From DATKEG01 sp035544515 (GTDB lineage: Bacteria > Acidobacteriota > Vicinamibacteria > Fen-336): a stretch of DNA of 20,232 nucleotides. The translations under genes and the position numbers were made by a program. Where the stretch lies: contig DATKEG010000195.1 of the NCBI GenBank assembly GCA_035544515.1, positions 1 through 20,232 on the forward strand, written 5' to 3'. Shown one piece after another: positions 1 to 5,765 of the stretch; position 1 is the first letter of the stretch, and each line of letters starts with the position of its first letter. The notes beneath the pieces were generated by a model. The model was given only the letters and a program-made list of their open reading frames with translations. It was not told where the DNA came from and did not search any database.

Positions 1-2
1 GG

Positions 3-521
3 GACCGCGACGGGGCGCGCGCCCATTACCAGCGCGCGTCGGCGGGGCCCGACCGCGACCTGCGCAAGCAGGCACGGGCCGCCCTGTCGCACGCCTTGCC
101 CGCGGAGGAGGTGCGCGCGGTCCACCTCATCGCGGAGGCCCGGCGCGCGCGCGCGCGCGGCGCAGCGGCGGAGGCCGCCCAGGCCTACCGCGCGGCGCTG
201 CGGCTCTGGCCGCGCTCGCAGGAAGCGGCCCTGCGCGTGGCGGAGGACGACCTGGCGCGCGGGCGGCGCGAGTCGGCCCGGGAGGCCATCGAGGACCTCG
301 CGCGCGCGCGCGACCCCGACCCGCCCTGGGTGCGCCCCTGGAGCCTGCTCCTGCGCGCGGAGATGTTCGACCTCGAAGGCGACCGCGAGGCCGCCCTCGC
401 CGAGTACCGGAAGGCGCTCGCCGATCCGCACGGCCAGGACGAGATCAAGGAGCGGGCCGCCCAGGGACTGCTCGGGCCGCCGGCGCCCGCGGTACCGATC
501 GGACCCGACGTCCTTCTATAG
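3..521 (+). CDS. TPR-repeat protein, C-terminal part (5' truncated by window edge)
   Basis: The frame is open from the first bases of the window, so the gene starts upstream and only about 172 C-terminal residues are visible. The segment is Ala/Arg/Glu-rich and helical, with tetratricopeptide-like signatures: an AEAAQAYRAAL unit early on and a GDREAALAEYRKAL unit near the end, each with the small-large spacing of TPR helices. TPR arrays are protein-interaction scaffolds; no catalytic domain is visible here, so the function depends on the missing N-terminus. An internal TTG at 96 could act as a start, but the coding signal continues upstream of it. The stop is TAG at 519-521, inside an AT-rich palindrome, and a GC-rich hairpin follows. 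The TPR assignment is fairly safe; the specific role is unknown. Confidence 0.75.
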   Translation, partial: DRDGARAHYQRASAGPDRDLRKQARAALSHALPAEEVRAVHLIAEARRARARGAAAEAAQAYRAALRLWPRSQEAALRVAEDDLARGRRESAREAIEDLARARDPDPPWVRPWSLLLRAEMFDLEGDREAALAEYRKALADPHGQDEIKERAAQGLLGPPAPAVPIGPDVLL

Positions 522-533
522 TATATTATATAG
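516..533. other. AT-rich imperfect palindrome at a gene end
   Basis: An 18-bp tract made almost only of A and T reads CTATA, eight bases, TATAG, and matches its own reverse complement at 14 of 18 positions. It overlaps the stop codon of the TPR gene and is striking in DNA this GC-rich. On the minus strand it contains TATAAT, but no minus-strand gene lies in the right place, so a promoter role is only possible. It may be a protein-binding site or an easily melted spot. Confidence 0.35.
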
Positions 534-537
534 CTTG

Positions 538-569
538 GCGCCGGCGCTCCGGCGCGGTCCCGGATTTTC
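538..569 (+). terminator. Possible intrinsic terminator of the TPR gene
   Basis: A perfect 7-bp GC stem (GCGCCGG at 538-544 with CCGGCGC at 549-555) closes a 4-base loop just 17 bases after the TPR stop codon. The following T tract is short (TTTT at 566-569) and separated from the stem by about 10 bases, which is weak for a Rho-independent terminator. It could equally be a transcript-end stabilising hairpin. Confidence 0.35.
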
Positions 570-615
570 GGCGCCCTTCGGCCAACCGACGGCCCTCCAC
601 GAAGTTCCCGGCTCC

Positions 616-656
616 GAGTCGCTGAAACCAGCGCCAGTCACCTATTTCAGCGATTC
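616..656. promoter_or_regulatory. Inverted repeat, candidate operator
   Basis: The arm GAGTCGCTGAAA (616-627) and the arm TTTCAGCGATTC (645-656) are reverse complements except at one position; the inner 9 bp (TCGCTGAAA/TTTCAGCGA) match perfectly. The spacer is 17 bases. The site lies about 70 bases upstream of the -35 box of the mini-gene promoter, which suits an activator or repressor site. A structural RNA role is less likely, because it sits upstream of the predicted transcription start. No known operator consensus is recognised. Confidence 0.4.
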
Positions 657-726
657 AGTCGCGTTCTTCCACAGGCTAACCCGCTATGCTCCCTAGGCAT
701 GGACCGCGCGGAACCCAAAAAAACGC

Positions 727-755
727 TTGACATACTCCAGAGGGGTCCCTACCCT
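727..755 (+). promoter_or_regulatory. Sigma70-type promoter for the lysine-rich mini-genes
   Basis: A consensus -35 box TTGACA (727-732) is followed after exactly 17 bases by TACCCT (750-755), which keeps the key T, A and final T of the -10 hexamer. Transcription would begin near 762 and run into the mini-ORF at 844. A perfect -35 box is rare by chance in DNA of this GC content, and nothing else here needs a plus-strand promoter. Confidence 0.6.
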
Positions 756-771
756 ACGCCTAGTATGCATA

Positions 772-802
772 GCCCCTTGTCACGCGACATCTAGACAGGG
801 GC
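772..802 (+). other. 5' leader hairpin
   Basis: Bases 772-781 (GCCCCTTGTC) pair with 794-802 (GACAGGGGC) with one bulged T and a 12-base loop. The hairpin would start about 10 bases into the transcript from the promoter at 727-755. It could protect the 5' end or regulate the leader. It is followed by the small stem at 810-823 and then the Shine-Dalgarno sequence. Confidence 0.4.
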
Positions 803-843
803 CGTCAATGTCCATACCTGGACCGAAAGGGGGGATCCGACGA

Positions 844-900
844 ATGCCGGCCAAGAAGAAGGGCGCCGCGAAGAAGGGCGGAGCGAAGAAGAAGAAGTAA
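844..900 (+). CDS. Lysine-rich mini-protein 1 (18 aa)
   Basis: An ATG opens an 18-codon frame, MPAKKKGAAKKGGAKKKK, with 10 lysines and otherwise only Met, Pro, Ala and Gly. The purine-rich AGGGGGGATC ends 6 bases before the ATG and can serve as the ribosome binding site. An in-frame ATG at 808 would give a 30-residue form, but no comparable binding site precedes it. The composition resembles the basic tails of histone H1-like and other bacterial nucleoid proteins, so non-specific binding of DNA or RNA is the obvious guess, not a demonstrated function. The promoter at 727, the terminator at 917-952 and a second copy at 1011 support a real expression unit. Alternatively the product may be a small RNA whose A-rich core happens to be open. 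Confidence 0.6.
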   Translation: MPAKKKGAAKKGGAKKKK

Positions 901-916
901 GCGCCCCGGGCCGTAA

Positions 917-952
917 GGGGGGGTGGACCGATCACCCTCCCGAATCTTTTTT
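917..952 (+). terminator. Intrinsic terminator after mini-gene 1
   Basis: A 9-bp stem (917-925 with 933-941, one G-T pair) closes a 7-base loop and is followed by GAAT and a run of six T after one C (947-952). It begins 16 bases after the stop codon of the first lysine-rich ORF. Its inner stem and loop resemble the terminator after the second copy. Confidence 0.75.
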
Positions 953-977
953 CGTGAGCTGACGGCAGGCGCCGGCA

Positions 978-1004
978 GATCACCCGCATGCGAGAGGGGG
1001 GATC
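978..1004 (+). promoter_or_regulatory. Hairpin that could mask the ribosome binding site of mini-gene 2
   Basis: GATC at 978-981 pairs with GATC at 1001-1004, and CCC at 983-985 pairs with GGG at 997-999, with one mismatch and an 11-base loop. The right arm is the Shine-Dalgarno tract AGGGGGGATC of the second mini-gene, so folding would hide it. The fold is short and untested; the pairing is visible but its regulatory meaning is inference. Confidence 0.35.
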
Positions 1005-1010
1005 AGTCAA

Positions 1011-1064
1011 GTGAAGAAGGCAAAGAAGGCATCTCCCAAGAAGGCCACCAAGAAAAAGAAGTAG
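1011..1064 (+). CDS. Lysine-rich mini-protein 2 (17 aa)
   Basis: A GTG start opens a 17-codon frame read as MKKAKKASPKKATKKKK, with 10 lysines plus Ala, Ser, Pro and Thr. The same AGGGGGGATC sequence as for mini-gene 1 ends exactly 6 bases before the start, which decides the GTG. No in-frame ATG lies nearby upstream; an ATG at 988 is in another frame and stops at 1012-1014. The SPKKA unit is like histone H1-tail motifs. The terminator at 1085-1112 follows within 25 bases. Because terminator 1 lies between the two ORFs, this copy depends on readthrough or on its own promoter, which I could not identify. The function is unknown; nucleic-acid binding is the likely guess. Confidence 0.6.
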   Translation: MKKAKKASPKKATKKKK

Positions 1065-1084
1065 CGGTCCGTCGGCCACGAAAA

Positions 1085-1112
1085 GAAAGGGGGTGAGCGA
1101 TCACCCCCTTTT
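1085..1112 (+). terminator. Strong intrinsic terminator after mini-gene 2
   Basis: A perfect 8-bp core (GGGGGTGA at 1089-1096 with TCACCCCC at 1101-1108) closes a GCGA tetraloop. It is extended by AAA (1086-1088) pairing with TTT (1109-1111), and another T run follows at 1117-1120. The A/T-flanked stem could also act on minus-strand transcripts arriving from the HAD gene. Confidence 0.8.
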
Positions 1113-1127
1113 GCCGTTTTCATTGAG

Positions 1128-1155
1128 CAAGGGGGCGCTGCGCCGCGCCCCCTTG
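1128..1155. terminator. GC hairpin between convergent genes
   Basis: CAAGGGGGCGC (1128-1138) is perfectly complementary to GCGCCCCCTTG (1145-1155) around a 6-base loop, an 11-bp stem. It lies between the mini-genes and the 3' end of the minus-strand HAD gene. No long T tract follows on either strand, so it may block exonucleases or be a dispersed palindromic repeat rather than a classical terminator. Confidence 0.5.
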
Positions 1156-1203
1156 AACCCCTCGCCTCGCGCTCTGCCCGTTCCTCGAGGACGGTTGCAA
1201 CCG

Positions 1204-2064
1204 CTACAACACGTATTCCTCGATGGCGACGGCGACTCCGTCGTCGTCGGTGGTCGGGAGCACGGGCAGGCCCAGGGCGTGCATCCCGGGGTCGGCGTTG
1301 CCCATGACCAGGCCGAGGCCGGCGTTCTCGAGCATCTCGCGGTCGTTCCAGTTGTCGCCGATGGCGAGCGTCTCGTCCGCCGCGACCTCCCAGCGCTCCT
1401 GCAGGAAGGCCAGCGCCTCCGCCTTGCCGACGGTGCGCTCGAGGACGTCGAGCAGTCCCACGTCCTGCGCCGGGTACACCGTACGCTCGATCTTCACGCG
1501 GCCGCCCAGGGCCTCGCGCAACTCCGGCAGCAGCGCGGCCATGTCCGCCATGCGCCCCCCGAACATCACCTGCAGCGGGTCCTCCAGGAGCGCCTGCTCG
1601 AAGTCCACGCAGGCGGTGACGTCGGGATGCGACCGGTCGAGGTAGTAGGCGAGGAGCGTGCTCGAGTACGGACCCTCGCCCACGAGCAGCCGGCCTTCAC
1701 CCCTCTGGCCGCAGTGCACCACCGGATCGGCACCGCGGCGGCGGCCGATCTCCGCCGCCTCGAGCGCGAGGGCGCGCGGCAGCGGGCGGCAGCGGAGGAT
1801 GGCGGCGTCCCCGCCGTCCACGTCGAGGATGAGCGCGCCGTTGTGCAGCACCAGCGGCACGTCGCCGCCGAGGTCCTCGGCCACCAGGCGCGCCGAGGGA
1901 TAGCGGCGGCCCGTGACGAGCACGAGGTGCACGCCCCGGGCGCGCGCGGCGTCCACCGCGGCGCGCGTCCGCGAGGACAGGCTCTTGTCCGAGCGCAGCA
2001 GCGTGCCGTCGATGTCGAGCGCGAGCAGCCGGTACCGACGCCGGGGCGCCAAGGGCGTTCTCAC
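1204..2064 (-). CDS. Cof-type HAD-IIB phosphatase
   Basis: This 286-residue protein has all four motifs of the HAD hydrolase superfamily: DIDGT at 17-21 (Asp17 nucleophile, Asp19 acid/base), TGR at 51-53, Lys214, and GDNWND at 236-241 for magnesium. The long insert between motifs II and III fits the C2B cap of the Cof/YbiV/YidA group, whose members dephosphorylate sugar phosphates, flavin precursors or similar small metabolites in the cytoplasm. The length is typical. The start ATG overlaps the stop of the upstream cyclophilin gene (ATGA, 2061-2064), indicating translational coupling in one transcript. The substrate cannot be read from sequence. The gene ends convergently toward the hairpins at 1085-1155. 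Confidence 0.9.
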   Translation of the reverse strand: MRTPLAPRRRYRLLALDIDGTLLRSDKSLSSRTRAAVDAARARGVHLVLVTGRRYPSARLVAEDLGGDVPLVLHNGALILDVDGGDAAILRCRPLPRALALEAAEIGRRRGADPVVHCGQRGEGRLLVGEGPYSSTLLAYYLDRSHPDVTACVDFEQALLEDPLQVMFGGRMADMAALLPELREALGGRVKIERTVYPAQDVGLLDVLERTVGKAEALAFLQERWEVAADETLAIGDNWNDREMLENAGLGLVMGNADPGMHALGLPVLPTTDDDGVAVAIEEYVL

Positions 2065-4067
2065 CGGCCCGTCCAGACCTCGATGGTCCGGATGGCGTCG
2101 CCCGGCCGGATGGCCTCTGCCACCTCCATGCCCTCGGCCACCCAGCCCAACAGGGTGTAGCTCCCCTCGAGATGCGGCTGCGGCGAGAGGGTGATGAAGA
2201 ACTGGCTGCCGCCGGTGTCCTTTCCGGCCAGCGCCAGGCCCACCGCGCCGCGGCCGTACGGACGCTGGCCGACCTCGTCGCGCAGCGTGTAGCCCGGTCC
2301 GCCGCGGCCGTCGCCGCGGGGATCGCCGCCCTGCACCACGAAGTCCGGAACCACGCGGTGGAAGGTGAGCCCGTCGTAGAACCCCTGCCGGGCCAGGTCG
2401 AGAAACGCCGCGCTGGCCAGGGGCGCCTCCACCACGTTGAGGTGGATCTCGATCACGCCCCGCGAGGTGTGCACGCGCGCGCGCGGTGTGAACAGGCCCG
2501 CCGTCCGGCTCGGGTCGTACGGCGCCATGGCCTCCCGATAGTCGAAGGCGGGCCGCTCGATCGCGTGCGGGCCCGGGGCCGGCGCTTCCCGGCCGGCGGC
2601 GCGCAGCACAACGGCGGCGCGCGCGCGCACCACGCGCGCGGGGTCGTTCGAGGCGGCGGACCCGAGCGCCTTCCAGGCGCCGGCGTCGTCCTGGACGGCC
2701 AGCGCTTCGAGCGCGGCCAGGCGCGCGTCCGGGTCGGCGTCGTCCTTGCCCCGCTCGTAGGCCGTGACCAGCGCGGCGGCGAGCCCACGCGCCCCGAGCG
2801 CCGCCAGGCCCTCCGCGGCCGCGGCCCGCACCGCGAAGTCCTCGTGCGCGAGATGCCGCCGCAAGGTGTCGACGGCGTCGCCCGCGCGCGCGGCGCGCAG
2901 CGCGTCGAGCACCGCGGGCAGCACGCGCGCGTCCGGGTCCTTGAGCGCGGAGAGGAGGACGCTCACGGCGACCTCGTCGCCGGCCTCAGCCAGCGCGCCC
3001 GCGAGCGCACCGCGCACCCACCACACCGGGTCGGGGTCGAGGCCGGAGAGGACGAGAGCGAACTCCTCGCGGTCGAGGCGGGCCAGCACGGGGAACGCGG
3101 CCGCGCGGATCCACGGCCGCTCGTCGCCCACGAGCGCCGCCACCGTGGGGCGGAGGGCGCGGTCGGGAGGCAGCCGGGCAAGCGCGCGCAGCGCCTCCCA
3201 GGCCACCACCCCGCTCTTGGCGGAGAGCCGGGGAACCACCAGCGCCGTGGCCCGCGCATCGGGGAGGGCCGCCAGCGCGCGCAGCGCCTGCACGACCACG
3301 CCTTCGTCGTCGTCGCGCACGAGCACCCCGAGCAGGTCCAGGGCCGAGGCGTCCGCGAGCGCGCCCAGACCGCGCGCGGCCAGCGCGCGCGAGCGTGGGT
3401 CCGTGGCGGCGGCGGCCGCGGTCAGGACCGGCCGCAGCCGCGGGCTCTCGACCCTCATGGCGACGTACGTGGCCACCCACCAGTCGAAGCGGGGCTGCCC
3501 GGCGTCGAGCAACGCCGCCTCGGCCGCCGTCGCGTCCTTGAGGCGGGCCAGCGCGAAGAGCGACAGCCGCAGCGGCAGCCAGGGATCGGTGAGCGCGCCG
3601 GGATCGTCGCCACGCACGGTGAGCGGGCGCGGGCCGGGCGGGATCGAGTCCACCACGAGCCGCGCCACGGCCGCGGCCACGCCCGCGCCGCCGATGCGGC
3701 CGAGCGCCTCCGCCGCGCGGCCGCGGACCACGCCCTCCGGATCCTCCAGCGCGGCCCGCAGGCGGTCGACCGCCATCGGGTCGCCGACCAGGCCGAGCGC
3801 GAAGGCCGCCATCTGGCGCACCTCCGGCTCGGCGTCGTTCATCAGCTCCACGAGGGACGGGGCCAGGATGGCGTCGCCGATGCGGCCGGCGGCCAGCGCG
3901 GCCCGGCGCCTCACCCCGGCGTCGGCGTCGTGCAGGTAGCGGTCGAGCTCTCCCCGGCCGACGTCGCGCCGGTCCTCCAGCTCGAGCAGGCGCGCCATCT
4001 TGTCCAGGCGCGTCACCACCGCGTCCGGCGGCGCCGCGAGCAGGAGAAGGAGGGCGATGAAGGTCAT
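2061..4067 (-). CDS. Secreted HEAT-repeat protein fused to a cyclophilin-type peptidyl-prolyl isomerase
   Basis: The 668-residue protein starts with a short hydrophobic leader (MTFIALLLLLAAPPDAVV), probably a signal peptide or membrane anchor. Residues about 25-490 are HEAT/PBS-lyase-type helical repeats (repeating units such as DADAGVRRRAALAAGRIGD), a protein-binding solenoid. Residues about 530-668 form a complete cyclophilin domain with FHR at 569-571, QGGDP near 579-583 and GSQFFI at 620-625, which hold the catalytic Arg, Gln and Phe. The product likely catalyses proline isomerisation during folding outside the cytoplasm, with the HEAT part choosing clients. I chose ATG 4067 because it begins the hydrophobic leader; the frame stays open to 4190 but reads as low-complexity Arg/Pro. 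The gene lies 40 bases after the GNAT gene and overlaps the HAD gene. Confidence 0.88.
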   Translation of the reverse strand: MTFIALLLLLAAPPDAVVTRLDKMARLLELEDRRDVGRGELDRYLHDADAGVRRRAALAAGRIGDAILAPSLVELMNDAEPEVRQMAAFALGLVGDPMAVDRLRAALEDPEGVVRGRAAEALGRIGGAGVAAAVARLVVDSIPPGPRPLTVRGDDPGALTDPWLPLRLSLFALARLKDATAAEAALLDAGQPRFDWWVATYVAMRVESPRLRPVLTAAAAATDPRSRALAARGLGALADASALDLLGVLVRDDDEGVVVQALRALAALPDARATALVVPRLSAKSGVVAWEALRALARLPPDRALRPTVAALVGDERPWIRAAAFPVLARLDREEFALVLSGLDPDPVWWVRGALAGALAEAGDEVAVSVLLSALKDPDARVLPAVLDALRAARAGDAVDTLRRHLAHEDFAVRAAAAEGLAALGARGLAAALVTAYERGKDDADPDARLAALEALAVQDDAGAWKALGSAASNDPARVVRARAAVVLRAAGREAPAPGPHAIERPAFDYREAMAPYDPSRTAGLFTPRARVHTSRGVIEIHLNVVEAPLASAAFLDLARQGFYDGLTFHRVVPDFVVQGGDPRGDGRGGPGYTLRDEVGQRPYGRGAVGLALAGKDTGGSQFFITLSPQPHLEGSYTLLGWVAEGMEVAEAIRPGDAIRTIEVWTGR

Positions 4068-4107
4068 AGAAGGGCGGGCCGGAAGCCGCGGGAGCCGTCG
4101 TCCAGGA

Positions 4108-4584
4108 TTATACCGGCCGGCGCATGTGCAGGGCGCGCTGGCCGCGCGGGTAGAAGCCCTCCTCGCGGCCGGTGTACTCGAACCCGGCATCCTCGAAGAG
4201 GGCGCGCGCGGCCAGGTTATCCTCGGCCACGCTCAGGCGGACCCCGCGCACGGGCCAGCGCCGGGCGGCGTGCACGGCGCGGGCAACCGCCGCCTCGAGC
4301 AGCCGCCGGCCGAGGCCGCGGCGTCGCGCCCGGAGGGCCACCGCGATGGCCAGCAAGTCCGCGACCCAGCCGCCTGCCGACTCCGGGTCCGCGACGAAGG
4401 CGACGACCGTGAGGCCGGCGGGGCCCGCCTCGTCCTCCGCGATCGTGGCCTCGACGCCGGAGGTGCCGAACCAGTCCAGAAGGAGGGGACCGTACTCCCC
4501 GTAGCTGGCGAAGGCCTCCGTGGCCAGCGCGCCGATGAAGGAGCGGTCACGGCGGCGGGCCGGCCGCAGCACCCAGGGGTCCAT
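4108..4584 (-). CDS. GNAT-family N-acetyltransferase
   Basis: This 158-residue protein has the GNAT acetyl-CoA pyrophosphate-binding motif A at about 82-96 (VALRARRRGLGRRLL, containing R-R-R-G-L-G), preceded by the strand VADLLAIAV. The later segment with SVAEDNLAARALFEDAGFEYTG is the classic motif B ending (N..A..LYE..GF). The layout matches RimI-like acetyltransferases, which acetylate protein N-termini or small amines. The substrate is unknown. The start ATG at 4584 lies 13 bases after a CTAAG repeat and the palindromic element, so it is now separated from the glycosyltransferase upstream by about 170 bases. Without the element the two genes would be almost contiguous. No clear Shine-Dalgarno sequence precedes the start. 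Confidence 0.85.
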   Translation of the reverse strand: MDPWVLRPARRRDRSFIGALATEAFASYGEYGPLLLDWFGTSGVEATIAEDEAGPAGLTVVAFVADPESAGGWVADLLAIAVALRARRRGLGRRLLEAAVARAVHAARRWPVRGVRLSVAEDNLAARALFEDAGFEYTGREEGFYPRGQRALHMRRPV

Positions 4585-4602
4585 CGGCCGCTAAGGGCTA
4601 AG

Positions 4603-4757
4603 GGCTCGTCACGGAATAACTGCGCCAATCTGGCCGCCGATGCATCCCGGCTGGCTGCGTTGCTCCTCCCTTACATAGCACCACTATGCGCGGTCGTCGC
4701 GCCTTGCCAGCCGGGCGCCTCGGCGCCCATATTGGCACACCTATTCCGTGACGAACC
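4603..4757. mobile_element. Palindromic MITE-like element (155 bp) with a 5-bp direct repeat
   Basis: The whole segment is a long imperfect palindrome. Its ends GGCTCGTCACGGAATA (4603-4618) and the reverse complement of 4742-4757 (GGTTCGTCACGGAATA) match at 15 of 16 positions. Similarity continues inward through GCCAAT and CCGGCTGGC to the centre, where CATAG (4674-4678) mirrors CTATG (4684-4688). CTAAG occurs directly on both sides, at 4598-4602 and 4758-4762, as expected for a target-site duplication; the right copy contains the glycosyltransferase stop codon. No transposase is encoded, so mobilisation would be in trans. Caveat: CTAAGGG occurs twice in tandem on the left (4591 and 4598), so the 5-bp match could be chance. 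Confidence 0.75.
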
Positions 4758-5765
4758 CTAAGCCACGGCGACCAGGTCGCCATCCGGCAGGCCCAACGAG
4801 GCGGCCGCCGCGCGGATCCGCTCGCGGGCGCCGGGCCGCCCGACCGCGGCGAGGTGGAGCGCGCCCGGGAAGCCGGCGGCGGCCGCGAGGGGGACGACCG
4901 GGGCGCCGTGGAGCGTGCGCCCGAGCTTGCGGGGATCCACCTCGACGAAGGCGGACACGCGGTGGCCGCGCGCGGCGAGCGCGCGCGCCCAGCCCTTGCC
5001 GACGGGACCGGCGCCCCAGACCACCACCGGCCGCGCGCGGCGCAGCGGTCCCTGCTCGAGGGCGGCGAGCTTGAGGGCACGGAAGCGGGCGGGAGCGTAG
5101 CGCGGGTCGCGCCGCGTCAGTCGCTCCCTTCCGTCGCGCCAATGGAGGAGCACCTCGGGGTCCTTGCCGAACCGCAGCCCGCGCGCGTGGGCCCGGAGCC
5201 AGAGGTCGTAGTCCTCGGGCCCGTCGAAGGCGCGGTACCCGCCGAGCGCCCGCAGGTCGGCCGCCCGCATCATCACGCTGGGGTGGACGAGCGGCGACTC
5301 GACGTAGAGGTCGCGCACGATCGCCTCGTGGTCGAGGAGGGCGTTGAGCCATTCCACGTAGGCGCGCATGCCCCGGCCGGTCGCGCCGAAGAGCCGCACG
5401 CGGCAGCCCAGCACGTCCGTGCGCGCATCCTCCGTGAGCCGGACCGCCTGCCGGGCCAGCCGGTCGGGATGCGCGATGTCGTCGGCGTCCATGCGCGCGA
5501 CCAGGGGGCCCCGCGCGAGCTGGAGCGCGGCGTCGAGCGCGGCCACGATCCCGCGCGGCGGCGTGCGCACGGACCGCACGCGCCGGTCGCGGCGCGCCGC
5601 GTCGTCGAGGACGGCGGCCGTGGCGTCGGTGGAGCCGTCGTCCACGGCCACCACCTCGTGGTCGCGCAGGCTCTGCCCGCCGAGCGAGTCGAGGCACTCG
5701 CGCAGGGTCGCCGCCGCGTCGCGCACCGGCAGGAGGATCGAGACGCGGGGGACGGGCGGCCTCAC
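4758..5765 (-). CDS. Family 2 glycosyltransferase fused to a C-terminal Rossmann-like domain
   Basis: The 335-residue product begins with a GT-A fold: VSILLPVRDAAATL (nucleotide-sugar strand), VVAVDDGSTD, and the metal-binding RMDADD near residue 95-100. PEDYDLWLRAHARG later fits the acceptor side. After about residue 230 a second domain starts with VVVWGAGPVGKGWARAL, a glycine-rich dinucleotide-binding turn followed by FVEVDPRKLG, as in Rossmann folds. The product probably transfers a sugar from a nucleotide donor onto a cell-surface glycan; the Rossmann part may sense a nucleotide or carry out a linked step. The start is GTG 5765, overlapping the stop of the PilZ gene (GTGA); an open frame further upstream lies inside that gene and looks non-coding. 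The stop TAG lies in the direct repeat of the palindromic element. Confidence 0.85.
   Translation of the reverse strand: MRPPVPRVSILLPVRDAAATLRECLDSLGGQSLRDHEVVAVDDGSTDATAAVLDDAARRDRRVRSVRTPPRGIVAALDAALQLARGPLVARMDADDIAHPDRLARQAVRLTEDARTDVLGCRVRLFGATGRGMRAYVEWLNALLDHEAIVRDLYVESPLVHPSVMMRAADLRALGGYRAFDGPEDYDLWLRAHARGLRFGKDPEVLLHWRDGRERLTRRDPRYAPARFRALKLAALEQGPLRRARPVVVWGAGPVGKGWARALAARGHRVSAFVEVDPRKLGRTLHGAPVVPLAAAAGFPGALHLAAVGRPGARERIRAAAASLGLPDGDLVAVA

Larger units (their letters stand above)
522..843 (+). other. Gene-free intergenic region with lower GC, upstream of the mini-genes
   Basis: No convincing protein-coding gene lies here, and base composition is clearly less GC-rich than in the surrounding genes. 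It holds, in order, a GC hairpin after the TPR gene, a 12-bp inverted repeat at 616-656, a TTGACA promoter at 727-755, a hairpin at 772-802 and a small 5-bp stem at 810-823 (GTCCA, four bases, TGGAC). The last elements would form a structured leader of about 80 bases before the first lysine-rich mini-ORF. Confidence 0.6.

Noticed and set aside
143..159. GC-dinucleotide run as a possible Z-DNA or repeat element
   Set aside because: It lies in frame within the TPR gene and encodes Arg/Ala codons expected at this GC level.
780..1079. A 99-codon minus-strand frame in the mini-gene region
   Set aside because: It reads the complement of the Lys codons as Phe/Leu runs; the plus strand has promoter, ribosome sites and terminators, the minus strand has none in place.
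1193..1202. GGTTGCAACC palindrome near the HAD 3' end
   Set aside because: Only 10 bp, no partner site nearby and located after the gene; chance is a sufficient explanation.
2172..4412. A 746-codon plus-strand frame opposite the cyclophilin and GNAT genes
   Set aside because: High GC opens antisense frames; the product is His/Arg/Gly-rich with no domain, whereas the minus strand has clear HEAT, cyclophilin and GNAT motifs.
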